6,135 nt of DNA from JAJRRH01 sp047638815 (lineage in GTDB: Bacteria > Bacteroidota > Bacteroidia > Flavobacteriales_D > JABDKJ01): assembly GCA_047638815.1 (NCBI GenBank), contig JBLIMR010000092.1, positions 1-6,135 of the forward strand. The letters run 5' to 3'. The notes below the pieces were generated by a model that was not told where the DNA came from, searched no databases, and worked only from the letters and a program-made list of their open reading frames with translations. The translations under genes and the position numbers were made by a program. Positions within the stretch are counted from its first letter, which is position 1; each line of letters opens with the position of its first letter. Of this stretch, positions 1 to 6,108 are shown piece after piece.

Positions 1-1439
1 TTCAATTGACCATTGGCCGGATTAGGGAAGATAGAAAGATCAAAAACATTGTCATTTATTTCTGTGATTCCTATTGGTTCATCTGGAGTGATGTAGCTGT
101 AATAAATATCTTGTCCACCATTGAAAGTAGAACACCAAGCCAAATGCGCACCCTCATTCGTTGAAGTCATGTGATAGTAATCACCTATCTTCTCTTGATT
201 TGGAAACCCTAAATGTGGATCAAATGATTCACTAAGGTTTTCATTGGCAGACCAAGTCAGTCCACCATCATCAGAATTGGAATAGTACAGCGAAGAATTA
301 AACGTTCCTGCATCATCTCTAGTATCTACCCATGCAACATCAATACGTCCATTAGGAGCAACACTAATCGTTCCAAACCAATTCCAATTGCCAACACCAT
401 CGTCATTTATTTTAATTGCCTCAGACCACGAAACGCCTCCGTCTTCACTTCTTGAAAACATAATGTCAGCGTTGTCAATGACATCATCTCTATCTATGGT
501 GGCAAGAAGGTAAACGTTTCCATTTAGTTCCGTGTCAGAGTGATCTGTGGTGACCCAAGCTTGTCCCAACATTCCACTTGGATTTGGCCCTTGATATAAG
601 GACATAACACCTTTCATATCTACAGTTGCAGTTTGCTCCCATTCTATATCTGTTCCGGGTTCTTTTGCAGAAGTAGATTTAAGTACTCTGAAATTTTGTC
701 CCACCGTTCCGCAGGCATAAAGGTCACCATTAGGATCAATATTAATGGTCCCTCTTCTTAAGTTGGCAGGTATCCCACTACAGCTTTCAAAGCCATTTTG
801 AAAATCTATTGCTCGAGTAAATGAATAACCTTCACAAACTGAAAAAGGCTCAGCCCAGAAAGCATATGTTTGACCATTGGATTCAAGATCTGTTTTGTCA
901 ATAACCATCCATTGTTTGTCTCCGCCAAAGGCAGAAGTCTTGTCGCTCCAATCCATAAGATCATTTGACTTAAAAACATCGCAATAAAAATCAGTTGTAA
1001 GGCTGTTGTAATAAAAATTCCCTTCACTGTCAGTATCAATGACAGGATCCGATCGGAATAATTCAGCTTCCAAAGGCTCTAAATAATTCCAAGTAATACC
1101 ACCATCTTCGGTGTATGAAATCCCCGCCTGTCTAAAGTTGCTTTCAATGGTTTCGAATTGTCTCCAACCGATTACCATTCTGAGAGGATTGGTTGGATCC
1201 ACTCCCAAGGAGGGCTCGTTTGCTGCATCATTGAGGATATCATCTCCGTTCGCATCAACGTTTACCTGAGTAGTAAAGACTTGAGAACTAATCATTTTAT
1301 ACCCTGGGGCTTTTACTTTATCCTGTTCAGAGACAGGCATGTAAGGGTCATCCAAGACTTCGTTTTCATACAATGATTGGGCATTGAAATCACTGAAGTT
1401 TAGTAAGAAGGAACAAAAGATGAGCGTAAAGTATTTCAT
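1..1439 (-). CDS. Secreted Asp-box (BNR) beta-propeller protein with T9SS sorting domain, 3' end cut by window edge
   Basis: The frame is open from an ATG at 1439 to the window edge, giving 479 residues without a stop. Residues 1-20 look like a signal peptide (MKYFTLIFCSFLLN, then FNA|Q as probable cleavage site). Three Asp boxes (S-x-D-x-G-x-x-W type) are visible: SYTEDGGITW at about 108-117, SRSEDGGVSW at 329-338 and SNSDDGGLTW at 387-396. These are the turn motifs of sialidase-fold beta-propellers. The last visible residues, LSIFPNPANGQL (468-479), match the start of the T9SS type A C-terminal domain, so roughly 60-80 residues are probably missing. The protein is inferred to be exported and released or anchored at the cell surface. 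I cannot find a convincing FRIP motif or assign the sialidase arginine triad, so sialidase activity is not shown; it may be another glycosidase or a non-enzymatic propeller. The mature part has five cysteines (about 153, 202, 220, 243, 436). Confidence 0.88.
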   Translation of the reverse strand, partial: MKYFTLIFCSFLLNFSDFNAQSLYENEVLDDPYMPVSEQDKVKAPGYKMISSQVFTTQVNVDANGDDILNDAANEPSLGVDPTNPLRMVIGWRQFETIESNFRQAGISYTEDGGITWNYLEPLEAELFRSDPVIDTDSEGNFYYNSLTTDFYCDVFKSNDLMDWSDKTSAFGGDKQWMVIDKTDLESNGQTYAFWAEPFSVCEGYSFTRAIDFQNGFESCSGIPANLRRGTINIDPNGDLYACGTVGQNFRVLKSTSAKEPGTDIEWEQTATVDMKGVMSLYQGPNPSGMLGQAWVTTDHSDTELNGNVYLLATIDRDDVIDNADIMFSRSEDGGVSWSEAIKINDDGVGNWNWFGTISVAPNGRIDVAWVDTRDDAGTFNSSLYYSNSDDGGLTWSANENLSESFDPHLGFPNQEKIGDYYHMTSTNEGAHLAWCSTFNGGQDIYYSYITPDEPIGITEINDNVFDLSIFPNPANGQL

Positions 1440-1541
1440 GTTTCAATAGTCTATTAATGCCAACGATATGGCTAAGACTAAGATAATGAAATATTACAAG
1501 GGCGAAAGCGAAAAAACTATAGCCTAAATAAGATAGATTTC

Positions 1542-2147
1542 CTATAAATCTGGCGTATACCTTTTGATCATATCTTCCCTAGTCTCAGCCTCATCGGGAG
1601 ATTGTAATTGATCTTTTAACATCTGGCCCATGGTTGGAAATTCTTTAGGATTTGTTTGTGTTTCAGTCGACCAAAGTTTTGATCTCATTAGGGCTTTTGC
1701 ACAATGTAAAAACACTTCTTCCACTTCAATGACAATACAAGAAGCGGGTATGTTTTTTTCATCGACAAACAAATCCAAAAGCTTATGATCAGTCGAAATA
1801 AACGCGGAACCATTAAGCCTCAAAGTTTCATCGATACCAGGAAGTAGAAAAAGCGAACTCACTCTCCCTGTATCAATGATATTAGTCAAACTATCTAGTC
1901 GGTTATTGCCCTTAGAATCAGGAATAACTATTTGATTATCTCCAATGACTTTTACAAATCCTCCGGCTCCTCCTCTTGGAGATGTATCCATTTCTCCTTT
2001 TTTATTGCTGGAAGAAAGTATCAAAAAAGGGGATTTGGAAATAAAGTTTTTCGCGTGAAAGTCAAGGTTTGGCATTGACTTCTTTGTCGCACGTCCACTG
2101 GGTTGACGATAAATCTCACGAAGTATTTCTTGACTGACTATTTTCAT
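1542..2147 (-). CDS. Pyridoxamine 5'-phosphate oxidase-like FMN flavoprotein (MSMEG_1061/DR2398-type family)
   Basis: From ATG 2147 this encodes 201 residues, close to the usual length of this split-barrel FMN-binding family. Visible family hallmarks in order are: LDFHAKNFISKSPFLILSSS near the N-terminus, SPRGG (56-60), PDSKGNNRLDSL (76-87), PGIDETLRLNG (103-113) and EVEEVFLHCAKALMRSKLW (141-159). A 'PTMGQMLKDQ' tail follows, which is also usual here. The SPRG and NNRLDSL segments are expected to contact the flavin phosphate. The substrate is unknown for this subgroup; a general redox role in the cytoplasm is all that can be inferred. The frame stays open to an ATG at 2297 that overlaps the upstream phosphoesterase gene, but those 50 extra residues look like no conserved part of the family, so I chose 2147. 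ATG 2177 is the main alternative. The gene follows the phosphoesterase in the same direction with a gap of 115 bases. Confidence 0.88.
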   Translation of the reverse strand: MKIVSQEILREIYRQPSGRATKKSMPNLDFHAKNFISKSPFLILSSSNKKGEMDTSPRGGAGGFVKVIGDNQIVIPDSKGNNRLDSLTNIIDTGRVSSLFLLPGIDETLRLNGSAFISTDHKLLDLFVDEKNIPASCIVIEVEEVFLHCAKALMRSKLWSTETQTNPKEFPTMGQMLKDQLQSPDEAETREDMIKRYTPDL

Positions 2148-2160
2148 GATGGCATTTTTA

Positions 2161-2168
2161 CAAAGATA
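2161..2168 (-). promoter_or_regulatory. Possible -7 element (TATCTTTG) before the flavoprotein gene
   Basis: On the minus strand the bases read TATCTTTG, an exact fit to the Bacteroidota TAnnTTTG element. It lies 13 bases upstream of ATG 2147, which would leave a very short leader and would support that start over the longer ones. No TTTG -33 element is found at the usual distance, and such matches arise easily in AT-rich DNA. Confidence 0.22.
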
Positions 2169-2262
2169 CGCCTCCATGACATCGAATCCCTTAATGCTAT
2201 TCATCTTTTTTTCTGTCTTCATTTGCAAAAGATGGGGTCCAATTTTTCTTTTGTATGATGTC

Positions 2263-2772
2263 TTATACATCCTCATATGCAAGTGGATAGAAGTCATGAC
2301 AATCTACACCTACGTCAAAACATAGTTGATCTTCTAAGTCTGGAAGTGTTCCATGACTGTGTCCGTATAAATGCCAATTGCCATGATGGGCGCCTCGCCA
2401 AGATCTCATAGCATAGTGAAAGAGCATAATTCTCTGTACACCATTTTTTTTGTCTGGATCTTTTGCTTTCAATTCGTAATAGTCTTTAACCCACTGAAAC
2501 TTCTTTTTGTTTTGTACGGCTGCTCCTTCATGGTCACCCACGATAAGGTGAATGGTGCCATTCAGCTGATCAATAATATCAGCCAGATCTTCTTCACTAT
2601 ATAGTTCTAGATCCCCAAGGTGATATACCATGTCGTTTGGACCTATCTTTTCGTTCCATTTTTGGATTAGAACTTCATTCATTTGTTTTGCATTTTCGAA
2701 AGGTCGATTGCAAAATCTAATAATATTCGCATGACCAAAATGATGGTCAGAGGTGAAAAATATTTCACTCAT
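2263..2772 (-). CDS. Calcineurin-like metallophosphoesterase (small, single-domain)
   Basis: This 169-residue protein shows the full set of metallophosphoesterase motifs in order: SDHHFGH (D9, H11), LGDLE (D54), VGDHE (D80-H81), LFHYAM (H119) and YGHSHG (H138, H140). These residues hold a dinuclear metal centre in the family, which cleaves phosphomonoester or phosphodiester bonds. The size and the 'TSDHHFGHANIIRFCNRPF' start match a subgroup of small phosphoesterases common in bacteria and phages, whose substrates are unknown. The third motif is normally GNH[DE]; here the asparagine is aspartate (codon GAC), a change in a metal-ligand position. There is no signal peptide, so it should be cytoplasmic. 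ATG 2772 is chosen because the first beta-strand (EIFFTSDHH) begins directly after it. The gene stands alone after a 163-base gap, with the flavoprotein gene downstream. Confidence 0.92.
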   Translation of the reverse strand: MSEIFFTSDHHFGHANIIRFCNRPFENAKQMNEVLIQKWNEKIGPNDMVYHLGDLELYSEEDLADIIDQLNGTIHLIVGDHEGAAVQNKKKFQWVKDYYELKAKDPDKKNGVQRIMLFHYAMRSWRGAHHGNWHLYGHSHGTLPDLEDQLCFDVGVDCHDFYPLAYEDV

Positions 2773-2790
2773 TATTTACTTGTGATTTTC

Positions 2791-2816
2791 AACGCCATTT
2801 TTTGACGTTTTTTTAT
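2791..2816 (+). terminator. Weak terminator-like hairpin with T-run (plus-strand reading)
   Basis: Read on the plus strand, AACGCCA (2791-2797) and TGACGTT (2803-2809) form a 7-bp stem with one C-A mismatch and a five-T loop. The stem ends in a run of seven Ts. The geometry resembles an intrinsic terminator, but no plus-strand gene lies upstream, so it could only stop antisense transcription. It may equally be chance in AT-rich sequence. Confidence 0.2.
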
Positions 2817-2836
2817 TGATAAGCGTTTAGGAAATT

Positions 2837-2874
2837 GGTCTCGTTTTTCTCATCAAGGATGATGATACGAGACC
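2837..2874. repeat. Inverted repeat / two-tier hairpin between DinB remnant and phosphoesterase gene
   Basis: Perfect 8-base arms GGTCTCGT (2837-2844) and ACGAGACC (2867-2874) enclose a 22-base spacer. The spacer holds a second 5-bp stem, TCATC (2850-2854) with GATGA (2858-2862), around a three-base loop. The structure sits downstream of the minus-strand DinB remnant and about 65 bases before the phosphoesterase start. Neither strand shows a T-run directly after the stem, so it is not a classical intrinsic terminator. It could be a transcript-end structure for the upstream genes, a leader element of the phosphoesterase gene or an operator. I do not recognise it as a known RNA motif. Confidence 0.5.
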
Positions 2875-2935
2875 CACTTTTGTGCGACACAAGTTAGAGC
2901 AGATTATTTAAAAAGCTAAAATTTAATTATTTTTT

Positions 2936-3253
2936 CTAGGACTGCAAAAACTGCTCAATCTGTCTCCTGTGTCTGAGTATGTGAACAATGGCATGAGAAA
3001 ACAACTGTTCAAAGTTGAAAGTCGTCCCCCAACGTGCATACATACTGTATTTCTTAAGTTCTTTATTTGTTTTTAACGATAGCTCAGAAATAAATTTTTG
3101 AGTGTATTCAAGCATTGAATTTAGCCCCTCAATAGCCATTGAAGGATTTGGGATTTTTTCGTCATATTCATGCCAATTATTTGATGTTAATGTATTAATT
3201 ATGCTGCAGATAACGTCATAATTACGATTACTAAGAATGAATTTGTTTAATCG
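2936..3253 (-). pseudogene. DinB-family protein, 5'-truncated remnant
   Basis: The frame is intact for about 105 codons up to the TAA at 2936, but its first ATG is at 3139 and its upstream end runs into the 3' end of the neighbouring gene. The protein begins RLNKFILSNRNYDV, continues through NNWHEYDEKIPNPS and ends with FEQLFSHAIVHILRHRRQIE. The closing H-x3-H-x3-HR-x-QI pattern is the C-terminal metal-binding helix of DinB-like four-helix-bundle proteins. The family is usually about 150-170 residues long, so roughly the first 50 residues are missing, including the helix with the first metal-ligand histidine. Homology-like sequence upstream of the only ATG indicates a former gene rather than a short gene of 67 residues. 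DinB-like proteins are thought to act as metal-dependent thiol transferases or related enzymes; this remnant is unlikely to be active alone. The family call is from memory of motif patterns. Confidence 0.68.
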
Positions 3254-3808
3254 ACCTTTGCGGACATCAACTCTAGAAACTCATTGTGAGATTCTAAAAG
3301 ATTTTTTTCATTGACAGAAATGTTGCCAATTATCATTTGAAATGTTTGCTTTTTTTGTCCAACCAGATTCTGCAATATTTCCATAAATGAATGAAGTTAA
3401 CTCTCCGAGCTTCCCATTTTGAGCTTCTTTCATTTCCTCAATGTCAGTTAAAGTACCAATTATCTCGTAATCGATATTTTGGATGTTTGGGTTGAGAAAT
3501 TATTTCCAAGCGTTGTTCTTAATACTCGCAAGACTTACACCGTTCGTTTTTGAAATAAGATGCCCTATTAATATTGAGTCATTCTCCATATATTGACTAA
3601 TAGTATCCAAGAGTGCTTTGTGCTCGATGATTATTTCTTCAAGTTCAACTTTATTTTCTATGATTTCTTTTTGAACTGAGGAGAGAACGTTATTGACAAA
3701 TTTTTTGGTATCCCTACTTTCTTTCCAATTGTTGAGCATCAATACGATGACAATACCCAATATTACAGGTATCATATCTTGGATAACCTGTTTGGATCTA
3801 TTTTTCAC
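3247..3808 (-). pseudogene. DUF6090-like single-pass membrane protein gene, broken by a stop codon and a frameshift
   Basis: The first frame, from a GTG at 3808, gives 102 residues ending NNAWK before a TAA at 3500-3502. The same frame continues for 50 codons with convincing protein sequence (FLNPNIQNIDYEIIGTLTDI and on to SFIYGNIAESGWTKK). At a run of seven As (plus-strand Ts 3350-3356) the sense moves to another frame: QTFQMIIGNISVNE through LLESHNEFLELMSAKVD, stopping at 3247. Removing one A restores the frame; with the TAA read through, the product would be 186 residues. Residues 13-26 (IPVILGIVIVLMLN) form a membrane segment followed by NNWKE, and the rest looks helical and partly coiled-coil. 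That layout matches the DUF6090-type family common in Bacteroidota, of unknown function. In-frame sequence NWSKLKSPT lies upstream of the GTG, so the true start may also be lost. A sequencing error could explain the homopolymer shift but not the stop. Confidence 0.72.
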
Positions 3809-3905
3809 AGTTGGAGATTTAAGTTTCGACCAATTTACATTAAAATCAATGATCGCAAGAACTGTAATATTACTTTAGATCAAAAAGAGGCTATAACAAT
3901 TGTCA

Positions 3906-4778
3906 TCAAACACTTCTCTCAACATAATTGATAATCTTTTTCGCAACATTGTTCCCTGTTGCTCTCTCAATGCCTTCAAGTCCTGGAGATGAATTTACTT
4001 CTAGAATAAGAGGTCCTCTGTCAGATTGAAGCATATCTACACCAGCTATTCCAAGCCCCAGGGCTCTTGCTGCTTTGATCGCTGCATTTTCTTCATCATC
4101 ACTTAGTTCAATGATTTCTGCCGTTCCACCACGGTGTAAATTTGATCTGAATTCTCCTTTTTTTGCCTGCCGTTTCATAGCACCAACTACTACACCATCG
4201 ACCACAAATGCTCTTACGTCAGCTCCCTTAGCTTCAGCGATAAATTCCTGAACAATAACTCTAGCTTGTAATCCATTAAATGCTTCCAAAACGGATTCTG
4301 CAGCGTTAGTCGTTTCTGCTAACACAACTCCTAACCCTTGAGTTCCTTCCAAAAGTTTGATAACACATGGAGAACCACCAACACTTCGTATAACGTCACT
4401 CACGTTTTTGGAGTAATTTGTAAATACCGTTTTAGGTAAACCAAGTCCTGCGCGAGATAGAACCTGAAGACTCCTCAGTTTATCTCTTGATCTCATTAAT
4501 GCTTGAGATTCAACTGCACTGAAGACTTTCATCATTTCAAATTGACGTACAACCGCGGTCCCAAAGAAAGTTGCAGATGCTCCAATTCTTGGGATTATGG
4601 CATCAACATCCGTTAGCAATTCATTTTTATAATGAACACTTGGTTTTTTCTTTTCAATAACAATATCCGCCTTGGTATGATCCACCACTATCATTTCGTG
4701 ATTTCTCTTTTCCCCTGCCTCAACGATTCTCCGCGTTGAGTATAAATTGGGGTTGGTTGATAGGACAACAATTCTCAT
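3906..4778 (-). CDS. rimK: RimK, ribosomal protein S6--L-glutamate ligase (ATP-grasp)
   Basis: The 290-residue protein is colinear with RimK of Escherichia coli from start to end, sharing IVVLSTNPNLYS at the N-terminus, AIIPRIGASATFFGTAVVRQFE (59-80), SRDKLRS, KLLEGTQGLGVVLAET (141-156), FRSNLHRGG (210-218) and LEVNSSPGLEGIE (259-271). K141 and the 144-151 glycine-rich loop bind ATP in the ATP-grasp fold; D248, E260 and N262 are the expected metal ligands. The known reaction is ATP-dependent addition of glutamate residues to the C-terminus of ribosomal protein S6, and RimK can also make poly-glutamate. The start ATG overlaps the stop of the upstream RimB-like gene (ATGA), pointing to one transcript and coupled translation. 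Two adjacent TGA codons end the gene. No clear hairpin terminator follows within the 97 bases before the next gene remnant. Confidence 0.96.
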   Translation of the reverse strand: MRIVVLSTNPNLYSTRRIVEAGEKRNHEMIVVDHTKADIVIEKKKPSVHYKNELLTDVDAIIPRIGASATFFGTAVVRQFEMMKVFSAVESQALMRSRDKLRSLQVLSRAGLGLPKTVFTNYSKNVSDVIRSVGGSPCVIKLLEGTQGLGVVLAETTNAAESVLEAFNGLQARVIVQEFIAEAKGADVRAFVVDGVVVGAMKRQAKKGEFRSNLHRGGTAEIIELSDDEENAAIKAARALGLGIAGVDMLQSDRGPLILEVNSSPGLEGIERATGNNVAKKIINYVERSV

Positions 4779-5227
4779 TTTAAATGCAATTTTATTTTAT
4801 TATCCGTTGCGGATAGGTTTGACTTAGTGGAATCTATAATAAATTTATTTGAAAGAAATTTTCTACCGAGCAATACGGGATATCTCATCGACCTTCTTTC
4901 GGTAAGCGTAAGTTCTATCGAATAAAGCTTCTTGAAGACAAGGACTTTAGTTTTAATTAGATATCTCAATTCAGATAATCCATTCGAGCTCTTAATATTT
5001 TTCGTGCTGTAGCTATGGAAGACAGACCTCTTGCCATGAAACTTATCATGCTTTGGGTCAAGGAATTGGCACTTAAGAACGCCATCTTCTTCAATAATGC
5101 TATGGCAATGAAAACTAGAAGTAAATGCACCAGTGTCTATTTTCACCGGTATTTCAAACAGACTAAGTTCAGGGAAATCGACTATATCTGTACGACCCAC
5201 AACAGTATATGACTTGCTCTTTTTCAA
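4775..5227 (-). CDS. RimB-like retropepsin-fold protease ('ATP-dependent zinc protease' family, PF05618)
   Basis: The 150-residue protein shows the hallmarks of the family long annotated as putative ATP-dependent zinc proteases and now viewed as retropepsin-like. These are VGRTDIVDFPEL (10-21), the catalytic-type motif KIDTGAFTSSFHCH (29-42, with D31), KSSNGLSELRYLIKT (79-93), ELTLTERRSMRYPVLLGRKF (105-124) and a final FIIDS. In Pseudomonas the homologue RimB is encoded with rimK and acts on glutamylated ribosomal protein S6; the same role is inferred here from the 4-bp overlap with rimK. H40 and H42 resemble the zinc-type motif behind the older name. There is no signal peptide, so it is cytoplasmic. 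ATG 5227 is used because family similarity starts seven residues later. A promoter-like element lies about 50 bases upstream. No rimA-like gene is visible in this window. Confidence 0.9.
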   Translation of the reverse strand: MKKSKSYTVVGRTDIVDFPELSLFEIPVKIDTGAFTSSFHCHSIIEEDGVLKCQFLDPKHDKFHGKRSVFHSYSTKNIKSSNGLSELRYLIKTKVLVFKKLYSIELTLTERRSMRYPVLLGRKFLSNKFIIDSTKSNLSATDNKIKLHLK

Positions 5228-5277
5228 TGTTTTGATACGGGAATCGGATAATCAGTAAATTTCAATAATTTGTGGCG

Positions 5278-5285
5278 CAAAAATA
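5278..5285 (-). promoter_or_regulatory. Probable -7 element (TATTTTTG) of the rimB-like/rimK operon
   Basis: Reading the minus strand, TATTTTTG fits TAnnTTTG exactly and sits about 50 bases before ATG 5227, a normal leader length. A TTTA about 15 bases upstream is a poor and closely spaced stand-in for the TTTG -33 element. If real, it lets rimB-rimK be transcribed separately from the LOG gene 131 bases upstream. Confidence 0.38.
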
Positions 5286-5358
5286 GATTTTTTCTTGACG
5301 TAAAGGTCCTTGAGTTATTAAAATAAAATTAAACGTTTTTTATGTTAGCGTAATAATC

Positions 5359-5943
5359 CTAAATCTGATCCATATTGGAAATCCATTTTTTAACGGGTTT
5401 GGGTTTGTAGTTAATCATAAGACTTAGAAGGCCATTAACATTGTCGTCAACAAGAATTAACTCTTTGTTTTCAGGGGTCATAAAACCATTGTTCACCATT
5501 ACGTTAATGTGTTCAACTATCGCATCATAGTATCCATCCACATTTAAAATGCCAATAGGTTTTTGGTGCAAGCCTAGTTGTGCCCAAGTCACGATTTCGA
5601 AAAGTTCTTCCAATGTCCCATAACCACCTGGTAACGCAATAAAACCTTCACCCAATTCGGACATTTTGGTTTTCCTTTCATGCATGGAGTCTACAACTAT
5701 AAGATTTGTGAGATTTTCATGAGCCACTTCCCTAGCAGAAAGAAACTTTGGAATTACGCCTACTACATTTCCATTATTCTTCAAGACCTCATCAGCTATA
5801 GCACCCATAATACCAATCTTAGCGCCACCATAGATGAGTTGAATATTGGCATTCGCCATTATTTTTGCCAATTCCTGAGCTTGACTTTTAATTTCGGGAT
5901 TACTACCAAGACTAGATCCACAAAAAACTACGATTGACTTCAT
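5359..5943 (-). CDS. LOG-family protein (TIGR00730), probable nucleoside 5'-monophosphate phosphoribohydrolase
   Basis: The 194-residue Rossmann-like protein has all LOG landmarks: VVFCGSSLGSNP (5-16), LIYGGAKIGIMGAIAD (36-51), GVIPKFL (62-68), MHERKTKM (87-94) and the signature PGGYGTLEELFE (105-116), with R90 and E112 or E113 as expected active-site residues. Length matches the family. Plant LOG proteins cleave cytokinin riboside monophosphates to free base and ribose 5-phosphate; bacterial homologues are usually AMP or other nucleotide hydrolases, often annotated as lysine decarboxylases in error. A cytoplasmic role in nucleotide salvage or control is inferred. The ATG at 5943 directly follows a 16-bp palindrome and has no Shine-Dalgarno sequence. 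The rimB-like gene lies 131 bases downstream in the same direction, so cotranscription is possible but not shown. Confidence 0.94.
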   Translation of the reverse strand: MKSIVVFCGSSLGSNPEIKSQAQELAKIMANANIQLIYGGAKIGIMGAIADEVLKNNGNVVGVIPKFLSAREVAHENLTNLIVVDSMHERKTKMSELGEGFIALPGGYGTLEELFEIVTWAQLGLHQKPIGILNVDGYYDAIVEHINVMVNNGFMTPENKELILVDDNVNGLLSLMINYKPKPVKKWISNMDQI

Positions 5944-5959
5944 GTTTTATTAATAAAAC
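5944..5959. repeat. Perfect 16-bp AT-rich palindrome abutting the LOG start codon
   Basis: GTTTTATTAATAAAAC is identical to its reverse complement and ends at the base next to the LOG ATG. It could be an operator or an RNA hairpin covering the ribosome entry site. In such AT-rich DNA it may also be incidental. A shorter dyad, TGTGCAATCACA at 5982-5993, lies in the same 165-base divergent intergenic region. Confidence 0.5.
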
Positions 5960-6077
5960 TAAACTATATTTTTGAAATAAATGTGCAATCACACTTTTAT
6001 TTATTGATTTAGTTTCGAGGCATGCTTTCAGGAGTCCATTGTAAAAATTAGAGGGCAAATAAGTTAGCAATAATATG

Positions 6078-6085
6078 TATATTTG
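6078..6085 (+). promoter_or_regulatory. Probable -7 element (TATATTTG) of the divergent right-edge gene
   Basis: TATATTTG matches TAnnTTTG exactly and ends 23 bases before ATG 6109, giving a leader of about 18 bases. No clear TTTG is found at the -33 distance. A second plus-strand match, TATTTTTG, occurs at 5967-5974 but is much further from the gene. Confidence 0.42.
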
Positions 6086-6108
6086 GAAATGACCAACGCT
6101 TATTTTTT

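Noticed and set aside
806..1376. Short open frames at 806-1039 (minus) and 1158-1376 (plus) within the propeller gene
   Set aside because: Both lie inside the 479-codon open propeller gene in other frames and show no recognisable domain.
1535..1551. 6-bp inverted repeat AGATTT/AAATCT across the flavoprotein stop codon as a terminator
   Set aside because: The stem is short, AT-only apart from one pair per arm, and has no adequate T-run after it.
2148..2297. Longer start for the flavoprotein (ATG 2297), overlapping the phosphoesterase gene by 35 bases
   Set aside because: The extra 50 residues show no family similarity, and the usual family length is met from ATG 2147.
2371..2604. Plus-strand open frame of 77 codons
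   Set aside because: It is the antisense of the well-supported metallophosphoesterase gene and has no motif or promoter.
3247..3300. LLESHNEFLELMSAKVD as the missing N-terminal part of the DinB protein through a frameshift
   Set aside because: It is continuous with the upstream membrane-protein remnant and fits its helical C-terminal end; it has no DinB metal-ligand histidine pattern.
3864..3873. 10-bp palindrome GTAATATTAC upstream of the DUF6090-like remnant
   Set aside because: Too short and AT-rich to be distinguished from chance, and no partner site is seen.
3693..3878. Plus-strand open frame of 61 codons
   Set aside because: It is antisense to the membrane-segment part of the DUF6090-like remnant; its hydrophobic look comes from that.
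5015..5212. Plus-strand open frame of 65 codons
   Set aside because: It is antisense to the RimB-like gene, whose motifs are clear.
5680..5937. Plus-strand open frame of 85 codons
   Set aside because: It is antisense to the LOG-family gene and shows no recognisable domain.
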